Origin: Tubulanus polymorphus
Taxonomy: Eukaryota > Nemertea > Palaeonemertea > Tubulaniformes > Tubulanidae
DNA: 64,000 nt
Reading direction: 5' to 3'
Assembly: GCF_964204645.1 (NCBI RefSeq)
Contig: NC_134036.1
Span: 7,240,704-7,304,703, forward strand
The notes under the pieces are model-generated. The model was not told the DNA's origin, did no database searches, and was given only the letters and a program-made list of their open reading frames with translations. A program made the position numbers and the translations under genes. Below are positions 7,691 to 18,300 of this stretch, piece by piece (the stretch's first letter is position 1; the number at the start of each line of letters is the position of its first letter).

Positions 7691-9260
7691 GTCCAGAGAC
7701 ACCACGCCAATGGTTTGAAATGCCCAACAGAAAATTCCGATATTCAACACACCTTGGTGAACATTTGAAATCATATAGAAAGCGATGACCTTAGAACTCA
7801 CCACAATCATAGAACATGTCAATAGCTACAATTTTGTTAAAGCATACTTTTCCGAAATGTTTACGTTTCTCTCATATGCATTTCATCCCTGCTAAGTATA
7901 GGGCTATGGTATTCGGCCAGTTTAAAGCTGGAATCAATTTTCAACAGGGTAATCGACAGTGAATTGGGAAAAAGGAAATACGAGGTCTTTACACCCAGCG
8001 TGCAAGAATTGTGGACGACACGAGCAAAATGGACGACTAATCATTCTCGATGCGTTTAGTGAAATGGGAAGCGTTTACTATTTCCACAGCGAAATCTTCG
8101 GTTTATGGCGACATTTGGTCTATAGCGGCATTGGGGCCACCCGACGGTTGGCGAAAAGGCGAGATTTAGAAAGATATAGCAACTAGCAAATGAGCCAAAA
8201 GAGTACCATCCTTGGATCACAAAGTTGATGCTTTCTATATTTCAAAAGAAGTTTGTTGTTGCTTACATTTCAAAAAATCAGGATCGGCCACAATGTCACT
8301 GGGTAGGAAGAGTACACGAGGAGGAAGAAAATAATACAAGATCTTTGAACCCGGGACCCTGATAGTAGGTGCATCTATTCAAGGATCTAGCATCGAACAA
8401 TGGTCACACATTGAACTTGACAAAACTTTTGAGTAGGACTTCTCATTGAATTGCAACCGAGCGATTGTTAGACGAATCGCTGTTCCGCTACAGAGATGAA
8501 TGGTATACGGTAAATATTATCTTGGTTTTGATTATGAAAAAGTTACCAGTGCAAAGCTTATCACCCTAGAGTTCCTTTCTTGTCTGGATTTAAAGTACGT
8601 AAAGTGCTAGAAAAAATCAGTACAGGTAGATTACCTCGAGAATGGTGCCCTAGCCGTGGGGGCCGTCGGCGCATCACAGTTCGCACAGTTTGTTGCTTAT
8701 GCTATGTTATGATTTAAGCACACGTGCCTAGCCGAAATTAGTTAGAACTGATTTAAAGATCGAAGAATTTTGGGGTTGTTAGAACTCCGGTTACGAAATT
8801 AGATAAATAGAATTAGATAAAAATTACTCCACGTGCTAAACCTATTGTACACAAAACACTGCTGACCCCCCACGATGACGTCACTTCTAATAGAGATGAT
8901 CGTCAAATTAAGGTGGAGTTGCTATAGTTAACAGTGCACCGTATACGAAGTATGAATGCTGAATGGATATTTGGTATTTTTCTGGTAAACTCGATCAAAT
9001 TCGTTAGGTTTTGTTTACTGAATGTTTTTCATCAAGCACTATAGTAAGTTGAAACGTGAATTCGAAAAAAAAATTAATTCGTATTTGTGTATGTGTGTGA
9101 TGTGAGAGGATAATAAGCAATAAAAAAGAAGAAAACCATCGATTTGTTGAAGATGAATTTTGAGTCCGCGTAGTAATTTATGTAGCTGTAGGTATGTATG
9201 TAATTTACAGAATATCACAATGCACTGTATACATTGAATACCGGTTCTATGTGTTAAAAT
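7691..9260. other. No recognised gene
   Basis: Composition returns to ordinary host-like DNA. Short frames (7959-8186 plus, 7583-7822 minus) show no family pattern; the latter is antisense to the element tail. AATAAA occurs near 9118, and GTGAATAAATCC near 9261 could be a polyadenylation signal, but no upstream coding exon is visible. I see no tRNA, repeat array or splice-bounded exon in this stretch. Confidence 0.4.
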
Positions 9261-10722
9261 GTGAATAAATCCTTGAAATCAATAGTTATTTTTGACTGAA
9301 TTTCTAAAGCGGATTTTCAGACAGAAATACTTACGAATTTCTCGGCCCCGTAAAATTATATTATGTAAACATTTACTACATATTTACATGCATGTGTGGC
9401 GAAAATTGTCAATATCTGGGGTGGGTTTGACCACAAAATGTCGGTCTTTGGTGAAATTATATTATGTATTTCGGAATGGCCTTTAGCTGTTCTTTTCTCA
9501 TTGTTTCTTTTTAGATGTACGTATTCCGGGACGGGGCTGGGTGTTCTGCGGCGATGTTTCGGGATCTTTTCGGCTCAATTTCAATCTGACAGATTTTTGG
9601 CAGTCCTGTCAGATTCCAATTTCACGACCTGGGCAGGCCCCCGCGGTGTTGGCCACGCCACATCGCGGTGACATAAGCGATTTTTCGGCGCCTGTCCAGG
9701 CCATTCTTTTATCCTCCACCTACCTATTAGTGTGTGTTCTCCTTTTTATATTCGAGACCCAACTTCTTTGATTTTGGGCCGTTTTGGTTCCGTCTCGTCG
9801 CCGGAGAATTCTCCAGCCCTGCTCGTGTTTACGCTCGTTTTTACGACGCCGTTCGCTGGCGCCGCCTCACTTCCGTGTGAGCGTTTTCGCGGTGGTGCGG
9901 TTAACTCCGGTTTATTTTTAGTAAATATCTCCGTATCGGTCTTATAGTCGTCATTTTTCGCGTTAATCTTAAAATATTATAGAACTTAATTCTATTTCTC
10001 GCGTATGAAGTCTTTATTTAGGGTTTTATCATTCGTCACGGTCGAATGATTTCGCGTGCTCTACTTTGTCCGCGGATCGTATCACTGCTCGTCACGCTTG
10101 ACCAATCACCGCGTGCGTTGACCGCATTAAAACTATAAATTTGGCGCAATCGCGCTCATTGGCAACTTGGCTCTGGCAGAGCCACATTAGAAACTCTTCT
10201 TGCTGCCTCTTCGCCGTTTTACGAATCGGACGCTGTAAATCGTACAGATCATGTAAGAAGACAATTTTACTCTCTAATTAAGACACGGGCCTCCGGGTCG
10301 TCTGACCCCGGGATCGCTTCAGTGGTTTTTGACATCCCGCCCTCAGTGAGTCCCGAGTGCCGACGCACCCGGGGGTCGTGTAGTCGTCGGCCATGGGCTG
10401 CCGATAAACTCGTCACTTACAATCCTGTAAATATTGTAAATTCTCCGTCAGTTCATCGTCTGTTTAAATTCAATCCTCTGACGATGCCAACTTAACGCTC
10501 TCGTCGCTGTAATTAGTAATAGTAATAATAATAGTATGGTATATCTTCTGTGCTATTTCCGTAATTTTACTCCGAGATGTCGTTTCTGCTGACCATGAAA
10601 ATCACCTGTATTCAGTAATTCCTTTTTTGAACGAACGCGCGGTCGTTTCATCTTCTTGACGTCGCCTCTGAATTTCGACTCTTTGAGTTCGCGTCACCGA
10701 CATTTTGAATTTGGCGCGCAGT
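9261..10722. other. CpG-rich stretch without a recognised gene
   Basis: From about 9520 to 10400 the sequence is clearly richer in CG dinucleotides (GGCGCCGCC, CGCGGTGG, GACGCACCCGGG) than its neighbours, as in an unmethylated promoter or a young GC-rich element. The open frames at 9292-9947 overlap each other in three frames and carry no recognisable motif. A 7-bp inverted repeat GGCTCTG/CAGAGCC lies near 10171. I could not assign it to a mobile element. Confidence 0.4.
10101..10165 (+). promoter_or_regulatory. Possible core promoter (CCAAT and TATA boxes)
   Basis: ACCAATCACC at 10101-10110 and TATAAA at 10134-10139 lie about 30 bp apart inside the CpG-rich stretch, in plus-strand order. 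A start site near 10165 would fall by GGCAACTTGGC. No downstream coding exon was recognised, so the target is unknown; this could belong to a retroelement leader. Confidence 0.3.
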
Positions 10723-11163
10723 CGTTGATTAACGACAACGCTCGTCGTTAACTATTTGACGTTCCGTCGTGTAATTCTTATCGTTGATTGAAGACAACGC
10801 TCGTCGTTAACTATTTGACGCTCCGTCGTATAATTCTTATCGTTGATTGAAGACAACGCTCGTCGTTAACTATTTGACGCTCCGTCGTATAATTCTTATC
10901 GTTGATTGAAGACAACGCTCGTCGTTAACTATTTGACGCTCCGTCGTATAATTCCTATCGTTGATTAACGACCACGCTCGTCGTTAACTATTTGACGCTC
11001 CGTCGTATAATTCTTATCGTTGATTGAAGACAACGCTCGTCGTTGACTATTTGACGCTCCGTCGTATAATTCTTATCGTTGATTAACGACAACGCTCGTC
11101 GTTAACTACTTGACGCTTCGTCGTTAACATCTTAATCGTTGATTAGCTTCGACGCTCGTTTAC
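10723..11163. repeat. 59-bp tandem minisatellite, seven full copies plus a partial
   Basis: Units begin with CGTTGATT at 10723, 10782, 10841, 10900, 10959, 11018 and 11077, with a partial unit at 11136. Each contains CGCTCGTCGTTAACTATTTG and then CGTCGTATAATTC. Central units are nearly identical, while the first, fifth and seventh carry the GATTAACGAC variant, a pattern expected of unequal exchange with freshest copies inside the array. GTTAAC palindromes recur once per unit. Confidence 0.95.
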
Positions 11164-12190
11164 TGAGACCTAAGTTATATTAGATACACACCGGAGTCCG
11201 CCGCGCCACCGCTTCTATTTGACGTTCGGTCGTCTCCTTTGTATGCTACCGTACATTGACTGTACCAAGGCTTTGCAAGCCACGAAGGGCACATTCTTTT
11301 TATATATCGAAATGTAAATAATCAAGGTGTTTTGCGTGTGGACATGATGTCCCCTTGGCATCAAGAACGATGAACTTTGTATTATAAGAAAATATATATA
11401 TTTAATAATTCGTACTACATTCCAATCAAACTTCGAATCTTGCGTTTATTTGATTCGCCGGCACTGGAAGGAAGGACGAGGATTTCTGTTTGTTTTCCTG
11501 CTGCATCGAACCCATTTAGTTCTACGTGAGGATCGTTCCCCTATTGACCGTCGCTACGGACAACACTTATGCATACGACTAGTTTGACAGATCTGGCATG
11601 AGTCGCAATTAGCTCCTGAGATGACGGGGGACAGCTATGTGCGAGAGGGCACTTGGAATGGGGGTAGCCATATCCGCCGAGTAATCAACACTGCGAGTTT
11701 CGTCCGAGGAAAGCCCCTAAAGCGGATTACTCTGAGGAGAGCGGGTTGGGGGGTCTGTATTGGCCACACAGATTAAGGCTACGTGGAGTAGGGAGGCGAC
11801 TGTTTGGAGGAGAGCGTACTGCTTAAGCGCCCTTTTTAGCGACATTTTTTAATAGAGGAACCGATTCTACATATTTTATATCATTTACTTTCCTGGGGAA
11901 GACAAGTCTCCTTGCCGTATTCACTACCCGAGTGCGGTCGACCCAGGCGGACCCGTGTAGCGAGCGCCCCGGCACAGCAGAGTGACTACGACTACGCTAC
12001 CTATGGACAACAGCAGTCACTACCTGAATTACTTTTTTTTTTTAATGTTTACACTACAACCGCTACACATGGAACTGAGTGCAAATGTCTAAGAAATCTC
12101 TCTGCTTCGGCAAGACTGGTAACAACGACGTTATAGTATTTTGAAGTGTAAATATTGCAAAAAATGTTACATGTGAGTTCGTGTTTGTTT
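11164..12190. other. No recognised gene
   Basis: An AT-rich segment near 11385-11410 (ATATATATATTTAATAA) and GC-rich segments alternate. The short plus frame at 11912-12136 is low-complexity (Tyr/Gln/Asp-rich) and has no splice or family support. No RNA gene seen. Confidence 0.35.
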
Positions 12191-12250
12191 CATTTCGTGT
12201 ATCCGCAGTCATTGGACTATCATTTCGTGTATCCGCAGTAACTGGACGTT
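12191..12250. repeat. 30-bp direct repeat, two copies
   Basis: CATTTCGTGTATCCGCAGT starts at 12191 and again at 12221. The two copies share the first 19 bases exactly and diverge slightly after that. This is a local tandem duplication just downstream of the HMGXB3-like gene remnant. Confidence 0.9.
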
Positions 12251-13007
12251 GACTGTAATGATGTGTTATACATGATTCTTGAAAGTGACATAAGCAAAGA
12301 ATATATTTACGTATTGACTTTTAACGTACCCGAGTTTATGCCTATATCGAACTTTATTCTTCCATACGGATCAATCGATGACACTTGCTCCGTTCTTTTC
12401 TCAAGTAAATGCTCCGCATCACAATTGATTCGAACGTTCCAGAAGTGAATAATGAGTCGCAGCACGAAAACGTGTTTTGCAGCACCCATCACGTCGAGAA
12501 AAAAATTTTCTTTTTTATCACAGAATTAATCTGTTCTTGCGATTCGCTATTTAGCCAACCACGTAACTGGCGCACATGGTTCATCCGTCTCAAAATATCT
12601 TTCTCGACGCTGGTGTTAGTTTCGTGAAAACGATTGAAATTACGTAGGTATCCGTTGTACGAGTGATTGGATGGCCACCTGTATTATTTACATAATCATG
12701 GTTGACAACTGTTCATATTTCAAGTGTCTTAAATAGGGTATATCAATGTCTAGTTTCTTTGTTTTTGGCCGCTGTGATATTTTCCTCGGTTGGTTCTAAC
12801 AGACGGCCTTCGTTAGGATGAAACATATTCGAAGTGCGTTGATTGCCGTGTTTTGTTACTATCCCAGCCAAGTCACTTATTACAACAGTCGGCTGGTGCT
12901 TCATGGAAAGTATCATGTGTACGTGATCTCTCGCCCCTTCTCCACCAAGTAACACCTTAATACCGTAGGCCACTCGATGTGGACATGTTACAGCAAGCCA
13001 ACCACCT

Positions 13008-13085
13008 GACAATAAAAATAAAGTCATATTATTCGAACGAACTTTATATTTAAGTTCGGAGAAACAACGAACATTGTTCCTTACC
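13008..13085 (-). other. Short (78-bp) spliceosomal intron preserved in the HMGXB3-like pseudogene
   Basis: On the minus strand CATCAG is followed by GTAAGGAAC, and TTATTTTTATTGTCAG precedes GTGGTTGGC. Splicing restores the reading of the family's Gly-Ala-Ser-Gly-Gly-Trp turn in phase. The copy therefore descends from an intron-bearing gene, not from a retrocopy. Confidence 0.6.
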
Positions 13086-14474
13086 TGATGCTCCTCATAG
13101 TTTAACTAACTTTTCATAGTACTATTGTTACCATAGACCTTGCTTTAAAGCATTTTAAGCATACCCGTTTTCGATCCGGTCTTTTTTATTCCGATGCTTC
13201 TGCATGCTTTCTGAATGTCTTGTACTGTAATAATAGCGCTTATTCCATCTTGCCATTGTAGGTAAGAATTATTTAGTCATAATCTAGGTCTGTTAACTCC
13301 TTTCCACAGTGTCGTACATCAAATGTAATATCTGTTCGGTGGTTATCGTCAATTCATTGTCTTCATCATTGTTGTCGTCTTGGGACATGCAAACAGTTGT
13401 ATTTTTTGTACTCTGTATTTACAGCGGTATCACCGCTTCTACTTTTACGATCCATGGCGCCCAGTTACTAAAGTTTGGGGCTACTATCTTGTTTGCCATG
13501 CAACCTTAAATATGTACAAACGATTGCTGTAGCCACTATTTGAGATAAATGTGGCTACCTTCTAATGTTGAAAATGCTACCTTTGCTTGATTGATTGATT
13601 ATATCAGTTTCCACTTGCGATTAAAACGAATCAATATTTGCATCATCCGTGCAGTCGTCTGTTGGCTCTAATTCTGCAGCTGCAATAGAAAATAACGCGG
13701 ATGAATGACGTCCGTTGGTAGAAACAAACATATTTGTCTGATCTGCTAAAACTTGATTTATGCCTTACCATTGAGCCTGTTGGTTGAGTTTTATGTTCGA
13801 TGTTTCCTCTATGATTGACACCAAACGACCTACTGCTGTATGATTCTGAAATTATAAGACATAAAATTTCATGAACAATAGAATTAACAAAGTCATATTT
13901 GAACTTTACAGTGAGGTTGATACTTACCATCAAACCAGCTCGTAACCACAGACATAAACGAGTCGACAACAACAAACTGCCGTCGAAGATATGAATTCCC
14001 TCATCGTGCTCCTGATATCAAAACCAATGACCTCATTGTCGACATTGCCGAACGTATACTTCAATATCTTAAAAAAACAGTGTCATTGAACATTATATGA
14101 TTAGATAAGACAACATTTTAAATGCATGATTTTCGACTCAATTAAATAAATCCATTAAATAATCCAATCAAAATAACTTATGTGAATGGCAATAATATCG
14201 ACAATTTCCCCGCGAAACGTAAATCTGTGTTCGTGCAGTTCACATCCACATTTATGGCAACGATTTTTGCGAAGTCTAATCTGCGTGATTTGGCTTGGGG
14301 ATTGTACATGTCCCGGGATAACCGGGATTCGCTTGTAATTGCGTAAATAATGTGACAATTCGTCCAAAAGTTGACCCTGTGGCGGGTATGAATTGTCGAT
14401 GGAATGGTCAGCGTCTTGGTGTCCAGATTATTGGATTTCACGTCGGTGAATGCCAGATTTGATTGCAATGAAAA

Positions 14475-14540
14475 CCACTTTGCAATAGACTTGTGGATAC
14501 AGCCTTTCCTGATGAGCATTTACAATTTAATTGTTATGCT
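14475..14540 (-). other. SWIM zinc-finger remnant (CxC...CxH)
   Basis: Minus-strand codons read GRCVISFDRKA, then CKCSS, then after a one-base shift near 14520 GCIHKSIAKWF. The Cys-x-Cys and Cys-x-His pairs are the four zinc ligands of a SWIM finger, a domain used for DNA or protein binding in transposase-derived proteins. The frameshift lies between the two ligand pairs, so the finger cannot form as it stands. Confidence 0.55.
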
Positions 14541-15098
14541 TTCCGATCGAACGAAATGACACATCTACCATGCCGACTCCATGATCGTATTTCTCCGCAA
14601 AATATTGACATATGGATAAAGCGTTCACTTCTCATCCATACACTGATCAATGGAGCCTTTTTTGCAATGCCAACTGTGAACGCACTGGACAAGCATTTTT
14701 GCTATCTATTCCAATAATTTATCTATGTGCAAGTGACTCTAAACTGTCGTTTTTTAACTGTGTATTTACATATGGAAGGGCGTGAGTAGCACTTTTGACG
14801 TGTGGACTCTGGTATGCATTATTGCCACCTCGTGCAGACGCTTCTGATGCCGAGATGCACGTGTCGTTTTCGCAACTGAACATTGCAGGCGGCGATGCCC
14901 TTGCAATCACATGGATGGGGTATCCCGCTCCGTGCATAGAATTCGCGATCAAAAATATTCCCCGATTGGGGTCGACACCCGGGGTGGTGTCTGTTGGAAT
15001 CAATAATTGCAGGTGAATGCTGTGCCATATGCTTCTTTATATTTTTTCTATACCTAATGGTAGCATTGCAATGTGTAAATTTCACATTGTCCCATTTA

Positions 15099-15417
15099 GG
15101 GTTCGGCATTTCATTGACGGATACGACTGTTTCTAAGCGCGGATTCGGTACTTCGTTGGATACGACTGCTGCAGAGCGTGGGTTCGGCATTTCATTGACG
15201 GATACGACTGTTTCTAAGCGCGGATTCGGTACTTCGTTGGATACGACTGCTGCAGAGCGCGGATTCGGTACTTCGTAGACGGATACGACTTCTGCAGAGC
15301 GCGGATTCGGTACTTCGTTGACGGATACGACTGCTGAAGAGCGCGGATTCGGTACTTCGTTGACGGATACGACTGCAGCAGAGCGCGGATTTGGTACTTC
15401 GTTGACGGATACGACTG
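15099..15417. repeat. 39/42-bp coding minisatellite encoding VVSVNEVPNPR repeats
   Basis: Eight units lie within the minus-strand frame 14819-15748. The peptide unit is VVSVNEVPNPRSAA or the 13-residue VVSNEVPNPRLET; changes are in steps of three bases, so the frame is kept. The units sit between the two finger-like motifs and expand the linker. Alternating 13/14-residue units at the 3' side suggest a dimer was duplicated. Confidence 0.9.
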
Positions 15418-15703
15418 TTTTATTACATACGGCTAGATGTGTTTCGATATTTTCTCTCCGCGATATGATGGCCAAACACTCGGAGCAATGAAAATGGTCA
15501 TGTCCACTTTGGTTTCGGCAACAAACATGATGGCATGCGAGTATAAGTATATCTAGCAAAAGCAAAAAAAACAGAAAAAGAATAAAAAGCAATAATAATA
15601 CATCGCTTTCATCGTTGGTAGCCTTATATTCAAGAAATGCATAGTTCAGTTTACCTCTGTACAAAAACGCTGATTTTCTATGGCATAAGCTCCACGCCAT
15701 CAG

Positions 15704-16603
15704 ATTACTTGCCTTGTCCACACTGCAGAGGATATTACAAAAGAGCAAGTTTGTGGCGACACTGTGGAAAATGTCCGGCGAAACCAGTTAGCCATTCCAA
15801 AAAGAGAGTTCGAGTGCAGACGGAAGCTGCATCAATGTTACCTGGTTGTCAAGATGAGGCTTAGCTGAATTACTTGATACATTGCAGCATGATGATGTAT
15901 CAATGGTTGCTAAAACAGATGTCCTGAAAAAAGATGTCGCAAAAAGGTCATTGTCCAAACACAATAGAAAAAAAAACAAGTTTTCTTCATTAAAAAAGCA
16001 TATGAGGTTACTTGGTAGGCTTGTGCTTAAACTGCGAGAGATTTCAGATATTGTCCTGTACTGATGTTATACGGCCATGTAGCTTTGATGACATTGTAAG
16101 AGCAGTAAAGGAAATGGCAGGATTTTGATCCACAACATGGTGTCTACAAGGTGCCATCTTTAGCTTAAGCAGTTGGTCATGCTCTTGGGAGAGGCACTAG
16201 TTATCAAGTTCATAAAAACTCATGAAGATGAATATGAATATGAATGTGAAAAACACCTGTGCAAAGAACTAACACATATCAGCGTTATCGGTAAGTGGGG
16301 TAGCCATGTGCCAGTTATTTTGACACAAACTGTGACGAAGTATAATGATATTTTGATTGATCTGCGGTCCGTGGTGAGAGTCTCCGACAGAAATCCATAC
16401 ATATTTGCACGCCCATATGGTGCATCATTGAATGAAATTCGTGGTGCTGATTGTTTGCGATTGTATGCACATGAATGCGGGGCTAAGAAGCCAGAGTTAT
16501 TGACATCCACAAGATTGCGAAAACACATGGGTACTATGTCGCAGATTTTAAATTTGAAAAACCATGAATTGGATCTCCTGGCTCGGTATATGGGTCACGA
16601 TAT
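15704..16603 (+). pseudogene. Decayed tyrosine-recombinase-like gene, cut by a hAT insertion
   Basis: After acceptor AG at 15702-15703 the frame reads DYLPCPHCRGYYKRASLWRH..C, a zinc-finger-like start. After a shift near 15858 it reads LLDTLQHDDVSMVAKTD and an Arg/Lys-rich helix. Further shifts or stops occur near 15864, 16064, 16126 and 16169. The last open stretch (16173-16603) has SVIGKWGSHVPVILT, NPYIFARPYG, TSTRLRKHMGTMSQILNL and LARYMGHDI. This is the pattern of a tyrosine recombinase C-terminal domain, with the Arg of TRLRKH and the His of GHD as catalytic residues. The nucleophilic Tyr would follow about ten residues later but is displaced by the hAT end at 16604. Compared with the family I recall, a central segment also seems deleted near 16240. 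The assignment as a Crypton-like or domesticated recombinase is inference. Confidence 0.55.
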
Positions 16604-16618
16604 CAGGCGCGGATACAG

Positions 16619-16649
16619 GGGGTGGGTTCCTTGGGTTCGAACCCACCCC
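16619..16649. repeat. Subterminal 11-bp hairpin of the hAT end
   Basis: GGGGTGGGTTC (16619-16629) pairs exactly with GAACCCACCCC (16639-16649) over a 9-base loop. It lies 15 bp inside the terminal repeat, where hAT transposases usually bind subterminal motifs. It also contains GGTTCGAACCC, a chance match to a tRNA B-box. Confidence 0.8.
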
Positions 16650-17001
16650 TTTTTGGACAAGTGCCCTTTTTAAAAACGCGCTGCTGAAAAATCCGGTGCT
16701 CGCACGTCGGCTATTTGCCGCCTCGCGTTGTCCGGTGTCTATGTCCGGGGCCGCGTTCCGGTACGCAACATGGCAACTCTCGCTAGCTGAAGTTATAAGA
16801 AATTTTTTTATTAACTTTCTCTGAATATGCCGCCAAAAGAAAGATATGGAAAACGAAAAAAGCAGGAAAATGTTGCGGCGGCGTCGAAAACTGCAAAAAT
16901 TACAGATTTGTTCAGGTAAAGATAGTGATCAGATGGAAATTTTGACGTTAAAACACGACAGAATTCGTTCGTCGAACGAAGGCCATATTACTACTAGTAG
17001 G

Positions 17002-17506
17002 CCTACTGTCCGTCACACCTACTCTCCGTGCGACGTTTTGGTCCGTAATTTCATTAGTAAACCGTTTATCTACCTTTATTACACATCAATTTGTTAAGTG
17101 GGGACTTAGAAATTTAGAAATAAACACCAATTTTTACTAAAGGTGTTTTTGTTGTCATTTATGAGCGATAGTTTACTCAGCATACGCTCGTGTAATGCTG
17201 AAAAACTCCGCGGACGCTCGGAAACGTTACAGTGACGTCATTACCTGCTCGTTAGCATATCAAAATACAGTAGGTGGCGCCACGTAATGGGCCATAAATG
17301 CAGATTTTCAGCATCACGCGAGCGTATGCCAGGTAAACTATCGCTGACAGATAAAAATACAAACAAATCTATGACACTTCATCATTTATTTCTGAATGCA
17401 AATTCCTTACTGAACAAATTGATGCATAATTTTTAGAGATGAACCGATTATTCACGTAATTACGGACCAAAACGTCGCACGGAGAGCAGGTGTGACAGAC
17501 AGTAGT
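17002..17506. repeat. Fold-back (MITE-like) element with arms of about 200 bp, nested in the hAT intron
   Basis: The left arm 17002-17204 and right arm 17305-17506 are imperfect reverse complements over their full length. For example CTCTCCGTGCGACGTTTTGG (17032-17051) is matched by CCAAAACGTCGCACGGAGAG (17467-17486), and GAGCGATAGTTTAC near 17163 by GTAAACTATCGCT near 17333. About 100 bp of non-palindromic centre contains AGGTGGCGCCACG. It lies between hAT exon 1 and the duplicated exon, so it inserted into the hAT element or was already part of it. No coding capacity. Confidence 0.85.
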
Positions 17507-17719
17507 CTGTAAGAACTTCGTCCACCCATCATAACTGATGTATTTGGCGGCACTAGAATGGATTATGATTCCGATGAGAATTTATCAGGGGCACATTATT
17601 TTCATAACAAGGTCATTCTCATTTCGAACGGGTGAATGTTCTTTATTTTGATGAGGGCACCTAATTTTTCCTGCGGATCCAAATTTCAGAAAAGGGCCCT
17701 GCACCATATGTACTGATAT

Positions 17720-18300
17720 AGGGGCACATAATTTTAACCCATGTTTCCGAATCTATAAAAGGGCACTGAAAATGTGGTAGATGTGTGAAAATGTGGTATT
17801 ACGATAATGCATAAGAGCCTATTATAAATTTCTTTATGTAGATCTGGTGTTGACGGCTGTCGAACCTGTTATTGTACATCCCGATGCAGAACCTGTAGAA
17901 CATATTGATGCGGCATTGGAGGAACATGTACCTCGCATAGGGTCAATATGCTCATTGGCACACTGTCTACGATATTTGTTTTGATGCAAAAAGGGCACTT
18001 AAAATGCGATAAATATACTGATAGGGGCACATAGTTCTCACCCGCGTTTTCTTATCTTAAAACAGGGCACTGAAAATGTGCCAAAAGTGTTTTTACGTAT
18101 TACGAATTTGCATAAGAGCCTATTATCAATTTCTTTATGTAGATCTGGTGTGACGGCTGTCGAACCTGTTATTGTACGTCCCGATGCGGAACCTGTAGAA
18201 CATATTGATGCGGCATTGGAGGAACATGCACCTCTAGGGTAAATATGCTCATCGGCAGATACACCTTCCTGTGATATTTGCATTGATACAAAAAGGGCAG
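17720..18300 (+). repeat. Tandem duplication (about 300 bp) containing a transposase exon and its introns
   Basis: Matching landmarks recur about 300 bp apart: AGGGGCACATA (17721, 18022), GGGCACTGAAAATG (17761, 18065), GCATAAGAGCCTATTAT (17810, 18110) and GTAGATCTGGTG (17839, 18140). The second copy keeps an open exon and a good donor; the first copy has lost both. Partial further copies of the AGGGGCAC motif occur near 17588 and 18326. Confidence 0.85.

Larger units (their letters stand above)
12307..15552 (-). pseudogene. Decayed HMGXB3-like gene with SWIM zinc finger (multi-exon)
   Basis: Exon pieces appear in family order along the minus strand. (1) From acceptor 15553, a C2H2-like finger HFHCSEC...HLAVC, an internal peptide repeat, a second finger THCNATIRYRKNIKKHM, then GIFLIANSMHGAGYPIHVI in another frame (14719-15003). 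(2) A SWIM finger CKCSS...GCIHKSIAKWF near 14500. (3) CGCELHEHRFTFRGEIVDI near 14220. (4) Exon IHIFDGSLLLSTRLCLWLRA closed by GTAAGT at about 13925. (5) Exon NHTAVGRLVSIIEE (about 13850-13772). (6) SAP-like DIQKACRSIGIKKTGSK near 13200. (7) GAS, then across a 78-bp intron (about 13008-13085) GGWLAVTCPHRVAYGIK, and (8) RFHETNTSVEKDILRR ... HVFVLRLIIHFWNVRIN. Breaks: TGA in place of a Trp just before the 13085 donor, frameshifts near 14970, 14520, 12750, 12660 and 12490. It resembles proteins annotated HMG-domain-containing 3-like, from memory. The biochemical role is unknown, and a transposase origin is possible. Confidence 0.6.

Noticed and set aside
7959-8186. 75-codon frame with Cys-x2-Cys
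   Set aside because: A single CKNCG pair without a second ligand pair, no splice context and no remembered family.
9292-9947. Four overlapping plus-strand frames
   Set aside because: They overlap in different frames, have no recognisable motif and follow from the stop-poor CpG-rich composition.
11912-12136. Tyr/Gln-rich frame suggestive of a low-complexity protein
   Set aside because: Short, without a homologous pattern, and interrupted by a T-run in the middle; no evidence for transcription or splicing.
14493-15278. Plus-strand frames at 14493-14717, 14795-15016 and 14994-15278
   Set aside because: They are antisense to the recognised minus-strand exons and the peptide minisatellite of the HMGXB3-like gene.
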